Source of the DNA: Portulaca oleracea
Taxonomy: Eukaryota; Streptophyta; Magnoliopsida; Caryophyllales; Portulacaceae
Direction: 5' to 3'
DNA length: 64,000 nt
Assembly (NCBI GenBank): GCA_029582165.1
Contig: CM055879.1
Coordinates: forward strand, 35,816,330 to 35,880,329
How positions within the stretch are numbered: the stretch's first letter is position 1; each line of letters begins with the position of its first letter. The notes under the pieces were generated by a model. It saw nothing but the letters and a program-made list of their open reading frames with translations, was not told where the DNA came from and did no database searches. Positions 49,201 through 61,490 of the stretch are shown one piece after another. The position numbers were made by a program, and so were the translations under genes.

Positions 49201-52200
49201 AAGGTCAAAACTCAGGATACTACCCTCAAAATTTTTGGAGTTTTTTAGTAAAGAGGAAATAGAAATACTTTAAGGTCTCTTCTGTACTGTGGTGGGATAA
49301 CCACCTTACCACTCTATCTCACCTATCACACTTTATTTTATGTACTTCCATTATATCTCATCCAATTTATCGACTTCTATCTCATCAACCTACCAACCTA
49401 ACGTACAAAAGAACAAGACACATACAAGAAGGCACATCACATATTCACATCTAATACTATCAATTAGTTTACTAACCAACACTCTTGCCTCAGCTTTTGG
49501 TATTCTCAGACCCTCTTACATCCAAGGCTTAGTATTCATATGACACGTCCTTGTTTGAAAGTTGATGCAATTCAAAGATGACAGATAGTTCTGTCTCCAT
49601 GGCCAAGCATAATATATTAAACAAAGATGATAGTACATTCAAGCATTATAATTTCTTTTTTTACTTTTAACGTTAAAGTTGAGACTGCCAAAAACCCAGA
49701 GAAACAAACACTGTAAATAAGTACCAACAGTCAATTAACTGTATCACTCTCAATAGCAGTAGGACCAGGTTTACACAATTGCACACGCAAAACCACACTG
49801 ACCCACTGAACAAACCTGCAAAAAAAACTCTGCTAACATTCATTCATTCACACAAACAAAAACGGGGAGAGAAAAAGAGAGACTGAGAGAGAGAGAGAGA
49901 GAGAGAGAGATCAGCCAACCAGCAGGAGAAGAGGAGAGAGATAGAGAAGGGGATTTTTTTTTCAAAAAGCTGATTTGGCTCAAATTTATCAGCGTGACCT
50001 ACGGGTATGGGAGTTCCCTGTTCCTCACCCAATTTAACTTTTGATGAAAACAAAAAACTTTCCATGCATAAAACTTGTGTAGAGATTGACCATATTTATA
50101 TAATGGATAATTCCATACTTGTTAAGTGTTAACCCTAAACTGTAGAGTTTATAGATAATTACCTCTCAAATTGAATTCAGTGGACAAATCAGCTTACCCT
50201 TCATTTAAAATAAAGGTCCACAACCCACAGAACCCCCCCCCCCCACAAGGCCACACCAAAAAACAATAAATAAATTCCACCGCCCTCACTACAACTTTTA
50301 TCACAACTCACCATACGTTTTCAAATTTAACTGCACCGCACTATTACCATACCGTACCAACCATATAAAAGAACAGAGCCTAACTGATGATTAATATGGA
50401 ACAGAGGGAGTAAAAAAATAAATCCCAAACAGGTACACACAGGCACAGCAATAATAGCACTGTCTCCAGGGTTCATGAACAATATCTAGAATCATGGAAA
50501 GTCTTACTAGTCAAAGGATTTTTAGTGCAAGCTAGAAGTCCTTAGCCTACTCCTTATGCACTTTATTATCCACTGGATTAGTGAAGTAGGAGACCGAGTA
50601 CCGACCCTTTTCTTTTTTAATATTAGCATCTACCTCACTTATAGAGGAACAAAATCGAGACCGTAAAATACAAAAGCCCTTATCAAAACCCACAAAACCC
50701 TACCAAAACTTATCAAATCTTATGAAAATTAACTAAAAGTATCCAGACTTATCTAAACTAAAATTATCCTAACTTACTAAAATTTAATAAATAAGCATAC
50801 CCAAATCAATACAACTTGCCAAAACTTACTCAGTTTTATCAAACCTTACCTACATTTACCTTTAGTCATTTACCTTACCTTACTAGTGAATTTAACAGGC
50901 CCTGAAGCCTGTTTTTTCAGTGTTACAAAGCCATGAATAGCTGAAATTCACATCCACATTCCATGAGGATTTGGGGGTAAGGAAAAAAAAAACGCTCTTC
51001 AACTCCTACTAATCTACTATAAGACCTTCAAGATACACCTCAATGAAAAAATAGAGAAAACTAACATACTCATACAGCATAATTCAACAAACACCAAATA
51101 AACCCCACTCATTCAAAACTTACTCCTTAGCCTTTCTCGCCTCTTTCAAGTTCCTTTTAACATGATGGTTGCCTCCTCTTTGTTTTCACGTTTTGAACCC
51201 TAAAAGCCTAAACATTCCCAAATGCGATTGCATTCCATAACGCCAACAGCTAGAGTAGATTTGAACCACCAAACTAACATGCTCGATCTAGCTCTAGATC
51301 CAAATTAAAGTCATGATGGGAAACAACCCGAGATGATCATCAACGAGTGATTATAGTTGTTGTTCCATAAAATAAATTTTTAGTTGAGCTCCAAGTTTAT
51401 CTAAGTTCAAAGAATCGCACATCCTACACGTAGATTTCAAAATAAGAATACATTGATCTTTATCTAGTTCAATCTTATGGGTGTGAAACACTAATAAAAT
51501 ATTTCATATGATCAGGCCAAGATCGACTCCCCTAATCTGTGGTATCCAAAGCAGCCAAAGGGAAGATAAAGTTATGAAACATGTTACCATTTCGAAATTT
51601 CCAGCAAAATGTCCCCACCTTGAAGGGATCCTAACACAACAGGCCATATGTGTAGTCTTGCACTCGCAGGCAATTATCAGACACGTATTTACAGACAAAA
51701 CCTTACAAGCAGAATAGTAATGACGTCGTCAGGAAGGATATGAGATCAGATCGTCGCCCCTAAGAGCTTTTCAAGGCAACCATACAGTTCGCTTTAGTAT
51801 GATAGCCTCTGGTGCATAACAGAATACCACCAAACTTAGAAGCACACAGCAGCTCCATTTGTGCAAAATCTTACTGGTTAAACTTCTCTATAGACTAAGT
51901 TCCACAACAAGAAGACAGCAGCAGAAACATAGATGAACCCGCATGAATGGGGTGAGACTCAAATGTGGCACCTAAAAATAACATGCTGGCAGAGAGAGTT
52001 GGACACCATCTTTAACAATTTACTCAAGGCTTAGGCCCTAGGCTAGTCTTAGACAAGAGAAGGCGGAGAAGCTGAAACTGTGACATGCTTTAATTCAGTA
52101 TCAATGACGAGAAAGGGCAGACTGCAACATGAAGGTATCAAAGCTAACTATTCACGATAACTTATAGTAAGCTTGAAACATACAAGTATGTGCGTAGTTC

Positions 52201-55200
52201 CTTAATGTTAGGAAGCTTCATGGTTTCGTGGTCTTTCTTTTGATTTTTTTTAAACAGTTTCAAACTGGGTTTCTTTAATTGTACCATTTTGGTTTTCAAA
52301 ATTTCTATATTTGGATTCCCCAAACCACTCTCAAACGTGTTTTCCCGAGGAGGTTGTTGTTGTTGTTGTTGAACTTAGTAAGCATATAAAATCAACCCAT
52401 GTACAATTTCAGGTTGATGCTAACCTACAAAGCAAAAGCTGCAGGAACAAAAATAATTACTAATTACCTAGACATAAGATTTGCAAGAACTGATCAAACA
52501 GTAAAAAGTTGATTAACAATATTATCCCACCTTGTTATTTAAAAGAAAAGTAGAAGATATCAAACAGAAGTATACTTTATAATACATTACAAAGTGCCAG
52601 CCATCGGCAAGGAGTGAATACTACAAGTCTTAATTAAATAAGTAATCTCAGGCAAAATCTAATCCTCAAAAGACAGAAACATATCATCATATTAGTCTCA
52701 AAATGGCAAGTATAAGGTATCCAAGAAAGCATATCCCAAAATTTTATCAGAGGAGGTATGTGGATATGTTTGAAGTTTCGCACGAATCCTTTACTTAGAC
52801 ACTTAGACTGAGAATAAAGAAGTTAACTTAATTAAAAGGAATAAATACAAAAGGGAAAAGAAGATGGATAAGAAAATTATCAAATCACCAAAAAGTTAAC
52901 TTGTACTTCCTAATGAATGAAAATAATAGCTGCCAGCTACAACTCCAAGTTAGCATGATCTACAACCCTTCTTTTTGGCAATCAATAGCATTAACAATGA
53001 ACTTAGCTTTCAAGTGTCTAATTGTTTAGTACTCAGAAACATGTTATGCCCTTCTAGTTGGACAATCACTAAAACTCGCACATGAATGATAGCAGCTTCT
53101 CTCTGACAAAAGAATTTAAAATGAAACATCGCAATATCTTTATCAAACACCAAAAATTCAAGTTTAAAAGTTATCATCAGAATAGTGTGCGTGACCAACT
53201 ACGAATACTGGTTTCCTTGATCCTTTTTTTTATTAGCTTACAAAGCCGGAGATTTCAAAGTGTCTGAACTCTGAACAATCAGAAAAGTAGAATTTTGCAA
53301 GTCAAAGCAACCAATAACATATAGAATCCATACCACACCAATGACACAATCATGCCATAAGACAAGATCTGTTAAAATGTGCTGATAGATCATGCAAGCA
53401 CATGAGCTTTACATGTTTTCAATACCATTATCACCAGTAAAACAACAAGATCAAGAAGACGGTTATCCTTGTGAGATTACTTTATAGACAAACAATGTGG
53501 TTCGTACAACAAACACTTCTCAATACCCACTTCCAAGTGCAACACACTAATCTCATAAACGATGAAAACTTAATGCTCTAAAGTTACAAGACCAGGCATC
53601 ATCTCCGGCAGCAAACATGATTCCTCTCTAAAAATTAAAGGCAAGTTGCAAATTACTTGGCAATAGTACAATTAAGAAAATATAGTGTCCACATGGAATC
53701 TTTTGAGGTTCATTTTCACAAATGCCAGTTGATTTCTCAACCCTAAGACATCTTGAAGCAAGAAGACAGTCACAAAAGTTTATGCTACTGTACATACAAA
53801 TCTTCAGTACACAGCAAATATTTTGCAGAGAAAGTGCTAAAGATTTAGAGTGACATACATCGAAGTTGATAATGTTAAGCAAACCAAAATCAACTATGAA
53901 GCACTCCATGAAAGCCACAACATTTTTAGTACAAACAAACAGCATTCCATGATGAATAAGGTGTCAAGTCCAACAACTAAGGTACAGTTTCAAATTGAGC
54001 AATTACATCCTAGATATCATGAAATTTCTACACATGGGTCATTTACAGATAATCCCTCTAATGCTTCAGTGTATACGAGGGACTGTGAGTTGAAGGCATG
54101 GATATGAATCACCTACCAATCTACCATACAAAGAATGAACACAAACATAGGAACAACAAAACATACACTCTTCCTCCTATGTAACATGTATAGCTACCAT
54201 AGAATCATATATGAAGGCGTACAATTTACAACCACAAATGACTAACCTTCATCTCACAAATATAATGAGGCCCAAGGGGTATATGATTCACATAAACTGA
54301 CACTCGCTCCATTTCACAATATTTGTTACTTTTAATTTTTCAAAGTTTCCAACGCTCTACTGTGACTATCATCTTTTATCAATACAAATAAATGTGTGTG
54401 TCAGTGTGTGTATGAAAGCGTATTTTACTACAAATCCAATAATGGCAGTTTTATACTCCCTAGCTCCATCCCAAATTATTACTCATTTCTTGGGATGGAT
54501 AGAAAAACCAAAACAAACCAACAAATAGTGTTGGAATTTGTGTGAAAAGTTGGGTTTCCAAATATTTTTGGTAGTGGGAAAGGTAGTTGTTAGACAAAGA
54601 ATAGTCATAAATAAATAAAATAAGTGAGAATATGTCATTCGGATTTTTAAAAAATGAGAAAATTAGTTTAAAACACAAATAATATGGGATGGAGGGAGTG
54701 TGGTAGATTATTTCATGGGTTGAGAAATAAACAATCAATCTATCAAAAGTTGATTGCAAGTAAACCATATCAACAAATAATTGAAATGTGGTAGTAAGTA
54801 CTAAAAAATTTGTCATAGATAACCAAGCTCCATTAACTTTCTTAGGCCTCGTTCTTTAGAGTGGTAAGTTAAGGTTTATCCTTAACTAACCTTACATTAC
54901 CTTACCTCACTCAATTTCCTAAAAAAACACTCAAACCAAAATCAAAATTTTAGTAATAAAATATTTTCACTCCACCACTAAATTACCTATCACAAATTTT
55001 ATCTTTTTTTTTTCCTTTCCTTCTCTTATTTTACCCTGTCAAATCTAACTTGATCCTACTATTATGAGATAAGAGCACCTTGCAGGCTTGCATGCTCAAA
55101 CTACTAAAAAAACTACTACTAGTACATAAAAAAAATTTAAAAAAAACTAATCAGAGAGAGAGAGAACATGGAATAGCTGAATGAGCCTAGGAAATTGAAA

Positions 55201-57130
55201 TTTACAAGGATGGGGCCTACATCTGCTGGAGTTTTGCAGGCTTCCACTTCCACACGACTACAGTTATTTTGGGAAATTACAAAAGATCAGTAGCAGCATG
55301 GTGGCAGTAGTAAAAACCAGTCATTCGAATAATAGTCCGGCTAGAAGGAAATTGGACTGGTGAATAAAAGAGAACAGCCCCCCCTAATTATGCTTCTGCT
55401 ATTGAGTGCCATTGACTCTTCTCCCTCTCCTCACACTGTACTCTACTGAAATGTCAATCAAATTCAGATTCCTTGTCAGCAATATCTTCCATCATTACTC
55501 ATTCATGTGATAATGAGCCACAAAAGAGGATATGACCACCATGAAATCCAGGCAAGAAAGAGAGAGAGAGATAGAGAGAGAGAGGCAAAAATTCAACCAG
55601 ATCAAATCTCCCCATACATACATTTATTATCACTGTTTCTACTTGCCAAACAAACTAAAAACAGCAGCAATAATACACAAACTCAAAAAAAGGAAGCAAA
55701 ATACAGCTAAAGATGCAAGCAATAACGGGTGGGTATCTCTTTGTTTTTAATTAGGGTTTCCTTTAGATAAACAAGCAATGACCATGATATCAAACACCCA
55801 TCACTTTTTCAACCACCAATTGGTACAATACATGAATACAATCATAGAACAATAACAAATTCTCTGTGTGAGTGTGTTTGAGCTAGAGAGAGAAAGAGGG
55901 AGACTAACCAGAGGCAGTAGTAGTGTTCCCAAAGTCGCCATTACAGAGATCACGAAGCTGTGCTTCAATTTCGCTCAAGAAAGACTTGGCTTCATCGAAT
56001 GGTCTCGAGAGATCGGACCTGTACTTATCCAAAACCTCACAGTATGTGTCCTACACAACCAAAATTAATGGAGAATGAAAGGACGAATATAGTGAGAGAG
56101 AAAGGAATAGCAAGAGAGAAGAGTCAAAAATAATAGTATCATCGTCCTTTTATAGATGTGTGTGTGTATGTGCGCGTGTGTATGTGTATGTGAGAGAGAG
56201 AAAGAACAAAGGAAATTGAGGGTTTTAGAAATGAAATGAGGGGGGGACCATGAATTCGTCAAGCTCAGGATCCGTTCCTAACGGTTCTCCCGCTTCTTGC
56301 CTTCTCACGTCGCTTTCTCGCCGGATTTCTTCTAGAACCTTCCCCGTCTCCGCCGGCGCCACCACCTACAACCACCGCAAATCCTCAATCAATCACCAAC
56401 AATCGCGTAAATCCGATTCAGTCGTACTGTCGGCGAATCATTATCGAAACTATCAACTCAAACAATTCGAAAAATAATGTAAGATTATTCTGTATAATGA
56501 ACTCGAACCCCAAGGATGATCGCCATTATCAATATCGAAACGATCTTAAACCGCAACAGTTCCGAATCTACTTTCGACAGCGATTCGTATAAAATAATCA
56601 CAAATTCAGGCCCTAATTTCGATCGAAACTATCAACTCAAACAATTCGAAAAATAGTGTAAGATTAATGTGTATAATGAACTCGAACCCCAAGGATGATC
56701 GCCATTATCAATATCGAAACGATCTTAAACCGCCAAAGTTCAGATTCCACTTTCGACACCGATTTTTATAAAATAATCACAAATTCAGGCCCTAATTTCG
56801 AGTCCAAATGATGAAACGATAATATACCTTGTAGCAATCTATGTAGGATTTGAGAAGGCGAGGATAGTTCGGATGCGACGCGATCTTCGCCTTCATAGCA
56901 GTCGACGAGGTATCCCGATCATCCGGCGGCGCGACGGAGCAGACGGCGTCGGAGACGCCGGACACGGCGGAGATGAGTTCGTCGGAGCCGAATACGGCGG
57001 TGGCGCCGGAGTTGATCATCATGAAGGCGTGGTGGTAGTCGGAGGAGGAGGGGAAGAGGAGGTCGTCGGAGGACATGGAGGAGAAGTTCTCTCCGCCGGG
57101 GATGGGATGAAGGCCGTACATTTCCTCCAT
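46255..57130 (-). CDS. class I KNOX homeobox transcription factor, KNAT2/KNAT6-like
   Basis: Five exons (56828-57130, 56249-56365, 55909-56050, 47224-47447, 46255-46416) join to 948 nt, giving 315 residues. It is a nuclear TALE homeodomain factor for meristem and organ-boundary identity that partners BELL proteins. KNOX1 runs from about residue 80 ([16 protein letters not shown]), and KNOX2 from about 134 (DPELDEFM then [20 protein letters not shown]). An acidic linker leads to the ELK domain (211-232, here DLKDQLL). The homeodomain carries the TALE PYP insertion (259-261) and helix 3 [10 protein letters not shown] (283-292). The start codon is the first [13 protein letters not shown]. Intron positions are those of class I KNOX genes. 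Intron 3 is unusually long (47448-55908, about 8.5 kb), and such introns carry regulatory sites in several KNOX genes. KNAT2/KNAT6 type is favoured over STM or BP by size and genomic neighbours. Confidence 0.95.
46619..46938. mobile_element. hAT-like MITE in KNOX intron 4
   Basis: AGTGACGGATCTAGA at the left is mirrored by ATAGGCGGATCTGGG as reverse complement of the right end. The flanks ATTTTTCC and GTTTTTCC match at seven of eight bases. The end sequence resembles that of the larger hAT element at 5034-6540. Confidence 0.72.
47760..48040. mobile_element. hAT-like MITE, TAGCGTTGGCAAAA family
   Basis: The right end TTTTGCCAACGCTA is clear. The left end TAGTGCTGGAAA is a decayed counterpart. 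The same end type occurs at 16206 and near 63914. Confidence 0.6.
48616..48975. mobile_element. foldback MITE with G-rich and C-rich arms
   Basis: TTTGTTTGGATTGCGATTAT at the left is mirrored by ATGTTTGGTTATTAGAGGGG as reverse complement of the right end. GGAGGGGAAGGGG and its complement lie just inside. Confidence 0.6.
50235..50380. mobile_element. PIF/Harbinger-like MITE, right part
   Basis: Its end, ACCATATAAAAGAACAGAGCC followed by TAA, is almost identical to the right end of the element at 27292-27551. The left end is lost in a C-run. Confidence 0.6.
54456..54698. mobile_element. Stowaway-type MITE in KNOX intron 3
   Basis: It begins CTCCCTAGCTCCATCCCA after TA and ends TGGGATGGAGGGAG. 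The flanking TA on the right has become TG. Confidence 0.78.
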
Positions 57131-57174
57131 GGATGAAGCTGAAGCTTAGGCTTGCAGAGGTAGCATCAAAAATG

Positions 57175-57214
57175 GAGAGAGAGAGAGAGAGAGAGAGGGA
57201 GGGAGGGAGGGAGT
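57175..57214 (-). promoter_or_regulatory. GA/GAGGG tract in the KNOX leader or promoter
   Basis: A run of GA repeats followed by GGGA repeats lies 45-85 bp upstream of the KNOX ATG. Class I KNOX promoters contain GAGA-type sites bound by BPC proteins, which recruit Polycomb. That function is inferred here. Confidence 0.5.
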
Positions 57215-57412
57215 TAGGTTTTTGGTTTTGGGGGAATTAGTTGGAAATGGAGGGAGGCAGGATAAAAGAAAGAGTGGTGTTGGAGAGTGTGATTTCTGAT
57301 GACTTGGTTTTTCTTTCTTCGTGTAGTAGGAGTAGTAATGTGAAGTGATTGATGATTCACTCGTTCATGGGTCATGCGCTCATGCCATTCGCATTGTTTT
57401 GTAGTCTCTCCT

Positions 57413-57661
57413 ATCCGTATTAACTGTCGTTTTTTAAAATCATGTAGTCAAATTATAAAAATTTTAACTATAAATTTATCAATATATATATTAAGTTATT
57501 ATTTAAAATTATCACTATTAGATCCTTAACGAAAAATATTATCATAAAGTGTAATAATATTGTAATTGTTAATAATATATTATGTAAGAAATTATTAATC
57601 AATGAGTGATATTGGAGACTGTGAAATTCAAATTATGACAATTAATATAAAGTGGAGGGAG
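57413..57661. mobile_element. decayed Stowaway-type MITE
   Basis: CTCTCCTATCCGTATTAACTG at the left and a right end of TATAAAGTGGAGGGAG before TA are partial inverted repeats. The interior motif ATTATTAATCAATGAGTG resembles that of the Stowaway at 4419. Confidence 0.55.
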
Positions 57662-57674
57662 TAGCAACAATGAC

Positions 57675-57873
57675 TATGTTCGTTTGGTTGATAAAAAATT
57701 ATGGGGAAATGGTTAATTTTTTCAAGTGCTTACGGGAGACTCACCATTTTCTATGTTTTCCTATGAAAAAATTCCCTTAGGGGGTTTAAGGGGAGATTTT
57801 CTCGGGGAAAACTTTTCCATGAAAACTTTCCGTGAAAAATTTCCCTGTGATTACTACCAAACGTTCCCTTAAG
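57675..57873. mobile_element. MITE with GTTYGTTTGGT-type ends
   Basis: ATGTTCGTTTGGTTGAT at the left and AACGTTTGGTAGTAAT, read as reverse complement at the right, are inverted ends. Inner GGGGAAA and TTTCCC blocks are also inverted. Confidence 0.55.
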
Positions 57874-58050
57874 TATACTCTAGCTAATGTAGTGTTGGAA
57901 GGGTAAGCAGTTTTCTCCCCATACACGTGAATGTATAAAAAAGTTGATTCTGACCAATCTTAAAAGGGGAAATTTTTGAAAATCAAATAGAAAAACGACT
58001 TGGAAATCGACAGAACAAGATGTGCATGGAGAAAGAGAATTGGGTATTGC

Positions 58051-58329
58051 TAGGGATGTTAATAATCTAGTCTAAAAGTATTTTGGGTACAGACGAATCT
58101 GACATGAAATGAAAAGTTGATGTTTGATCTCCTAATAATTGCTTATTGCGTTTACTATGGAATTGACAAATTTGAATGAATCTAAAATCATAGTTGGACA
58201 ATTGAAATTAGAAAAATATTGTGTTCGAATTTGACAATGTCAAAATTTGGATAGATGGTTGATTACTATACCTTGTTTTTCCTGGGGCAGACCAGACTGA
58301 CCAACGTGGACAGTTTTTTGACAGCCCTA
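58051..58329. mobile_element. hAT-like MITE
   Basis: TAGGGATGTTAATAA at the left matches TAGGGCTGTCAAAAAA as reverse complement of the right end. No target duplication is clear. Confidence 0.6.
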
Positions 58330-58870
58330 GATATGGTTATATTTTTTTATTTGAAATTTAAAAATATTTTGTATTTTTAAAAATTTTAATTGATTGTGTG
58401 AAGTTGATTTTTATCTGAATTTATGCTTTTCAATTGTTTGAATTATTGAACGTGAAAAATATCAAAAAATCTGATAGCTGACACCAAGTTCTTATCCCAT
58501 ATTGAATTCATTCGAACCCAATTCAAACTGGCCTAAACTTAAAATTTTCATGGCTTTATTTTGTGTTAGTAATAGTATATGCAACTTACATTTTTTATCT
58601 TATAAAGTTATCATTAACTTCTAAATCTAAAATAATCTATTACACTATATAAATCTATTATCATTAAGTTTATAATCCAAAATATTATCACATAAATACA
58701 CATTTATAATTATTTGGGATATATATGTCTGAAATACACCCTTTGTTACATATCATCGATAGCTATGGAAATGTTCATTCAAATTTTTACAAATTCAGCC
58801 ATTAATTATTAAATATATACAGTAATTAGCATATAAAATCAACATCGTGAAAAGAGCTTGCAAATTACTA

Positions 58871-59120
58871 CTACCTCCGTCCCAAATTATTTGTCCATCT
58901 ACCTAACTCCCTTGTCCCAAAATATTTGTCCATTTTATAATTTCAATGATTGTAATTCCTATTATACCCCTAATAAATACTCTTTTATTTCTGTTTTATT
59001 TTTCTTCACATGAGAAAAGTAAGTGCAATTCTGGTACATTACATATTCTTCACCCCATTTCCCATGACCATTGGATTTTTAAATATAGTTGAATGGACAA
59101 ACAATATGGGACGGAGGTAG
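58871..59120. mobile_element. Stowaway-type MITE, family A copy 2
   Basis: CTACCTCCGTCCCA and TGGGACGGAGGTAG are perfect 14-bp inverted ends flanked by TA. The interior is the reverse complement of the element at 3828-4073, including TCAACTATATTTAAAAATCC. Confidence 0.9.
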
Positions 59121-59689
59121 TATAATGTTAAAAAATGCTAGCAACACTTTAGTGATGTAATTTTGGTAAATATATAATTTTTAGAAATTAAAGTTAAAAG
59201 TGGTGTAATTAAAGTCATAAAAAAACAAAAGTGACAGTTATTTTAGTACACATGGAGTATAATGATTCGTCATATAAAAAATATCGTTAGACTCGTAACA
59301 AAAAGTGGCATTTTTATATATATATACACATTCTAGTAAAAATTACATGACAAGTTATCAAGTCAAGTAAAAAAAATGACAAGTTATATTTATATACACA
59401 CACTCTAGTAAGAATACAGTGGTATGAATTCCATTAAAAATTACATGACAAGTCATCAAGTAAAAAAAAAATGACAACAGTAAAATGGTAATAAATATCA
59501 ATTAGAATGCAAATTAGGGATTATTAAGGCTGTAGGGTAAGGACGGTTGTGTGTGAGTCAAACTAGTCTTTTGTCTTTTTGCTTGTATTTGTTTGTCTTG
59601 TGTAGGTATTTGTCTTCACGTCTTTAGTCGATCACAACACTCTTGTACGTAATTTCTTTCCGTATAAAGCTTTTCTTCTGTTTTGTTGT

Positions 59690-59805
59690 GGATCAGTCGG
59701 AATCAGTCTCTCCATGAACTTTTGTTCATAGGGGTAAGACTGCCTACATTAGGGTCCTCGAGACCACGCACAAACATGTAATATGGGAGGTTGTTATTGT
59801 TGTTT
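59690..59805 (+). mobile_element. Au-SINE-like 3' region
   Basis: GGGGTAAGACTGCCTACATT, then CGAGACCACGCAC and a GGTTGTTATTGTTGTTTG tail, resemble the 3' end of plant Au SINEs. The tRNA-like head is not clear. Confidence 0.5.
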
Positions 59806-59865
59806 GTATACTTTGATTATTATTTTTGGATAATGTGCATTTTTCTAATATCCCCTTCCCTCAAG

Positions 59866-59884
59866 CCTATTAGCTTATTGTAAA

Positions 59885-59935
<51 letters not shown>

Positions 59936-60016
59936 TGTGTGTGTGTATGCCTTTTGATAGGCCTTGGGCCAAGTACAATGTTGTAATATCCCTTCCCCTT
60001 AGTCATATTAGCTTGA

Positions 60017-60078
<62 letters not shown>

Positions 60079-60170
60079 GTGTGTGTGTATGCATGCATGT
60101 ATGCCTTTTGATAGGCCTTGGGCCAAGTACAATGTTGTAATATCCCTTCCCCTTAGTCATATTAGCTTGA

Positions 60171-60267
<97 letters not shown>
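59866..60267. repeat. tandem 154-bp duplication carrying AT, GT and GA microsatellites
   Basis: An identical block of about 72 bp, starting ATGCCTTTTGATAGGCCTTG, occurs at 59947 and 60101. Each copy is followed by a long AT run, and the second AT run passes into a pure GA run (60219-60267). A diverged third block lies at about 59850-59885. GT runs precede both identical copies. The frames across it are repeat artefacts. Confidence 0.9.
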
Positions 60268-60269
<2 letters not shown>

Positions 60270-61253
60270 TAAATTTAAACCATTGATTGTACATTTGGTG
60301 GTGTGTGTTAATGGATATTAAGGAACGTGGTTATGGATTTCATGACTATACTTCTTTTTTAATATTTATGACCACACTCTCTGATATCCATGATCAAACA
60401 CTGTCATATGTGAAATTAATGACTTAGATTTACTCTTTCCATCTTCCAACTTAAACTTTCTCCCTACCGGATCCATTCATGTATACGTGTGTCAGTGTGT
60501 GTTATTGAGAGTTTTTCTTCAGAACAACCCCCCCCCCCCCAAAAAAAAGGAGATGGACCCTGCAATGTCAATGGCCCATGGGCCATGCCGCCATGATATG
60601 TATGGTATAATAGACCCGCATAAATGAGCAACACAACGGGTGCATCATATTAATATCACAGTCTCCCAACATTAAGGCCCAGCTACACAAGCCCAACGCA
60701 TTCAGTAATAATCTTAAGAAATTAACCCATGTTAGCCCATCTAAAACTCCTTCAGATATTTCATATTTATAAATCTAAATGAAATTAACCAAAGTTAACC
60801 CATGTCCTTTAGATCTTTACAAATCTAAATTAGTCCTATGGCTCTATGTTCAACACTTTGAGTCTTTGACAAAGCTAAAATGTTAATTGGTCAACAATTT
60901 GTATTCACTATGCTAGCGTTTAAACTTTCGATTAGCATTTTTTTTTAACCAAACATTTTTTTTCGAGGTTGAGTCAAGTCACTTGCATAAATATAAATTG
61001 CGGGTACATTTAGGTGAGCGAGTAATTTTCACTAAAGTCCAACTCAAAAAAAATTTCACATCCTTATTTAAATTTAACCACAATTATATTTATCTAATCC
61101 AACTATATATACACAAAGAACAACCCTAATTATTACTTAGAAGATACGATTTTAAATATATATAAATCTTTTAATTTATCAGGAAAAATGAGACACTTTA
61201 GCTATATATATATAACTCTTTTTACAAGGTTGCAAAACATTTGCATATAGGGC

Positions 61254-61490
61254 GGCTTACTTTATAAAGCAAGGTGCCAATCACCTCTTCCTAGTCCGGC
61301 AAGAAGTTCACCTTCTATCCTTGCCATCCAGGGTCTAAATTTTAGATGGGACATTTCTCCCTTACCGATTCGGACAATGTTGGGTCATTGACATTCATGT
61401 TCCCTAATCGTTATAGGCATGTTGGGTTATATCTCTGAGATATGGCTCTAACGGATTGGACCATTTATCTTTGTAAAAAAAAAAAAAAAA
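61254..61490. repeat. dispersed-looking repeat with a terminal A-run
   Basis: This stretch has higher GC than its surroundings and ends CATTTATCTTTGT followed by 16 A. That pattern fits a retroposed sequence, but no family is recognised. Confidence 0.3.

Larger units (their letters stand above)
47448..55908. other. KNOX intron 3, about 8.5 kb: contents
   Basis: No hidden gene is recognised on either strand. It holds a hAT-like MITE (47760-48040), a foldback element (48616-48975), a GA microsatellite (49875-49909), part of a PIF-like MITE (50235-50380), a GTT microsatellite near 52351, a Stowaway (54456-54698) and GTTCTTTAG-type PIF-like sequence near 54843-55070. From 50900 to 54400 it is mostly unique AT-rich sequence, where conserved regulatory sites could lie. 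Confidence 0.65.

Noticed and set aside
53628..54107. Open frames of 85-105 codons in KNOX intron 3
   Set aside because: No family motifs and AT-driven composition. The splice pattern of KNOX passes over them.
56873..57136. Gly/Val/Arg-rich plus-strand frame opposite KNOX exon 1
   Set aside because: It is an antisense shadow of the GC-rich coding exon.
59875..60132. His/Thr/Ile/Tyr repeat open frames
   Set aside because: They are translations of GT and AT microsatellites.
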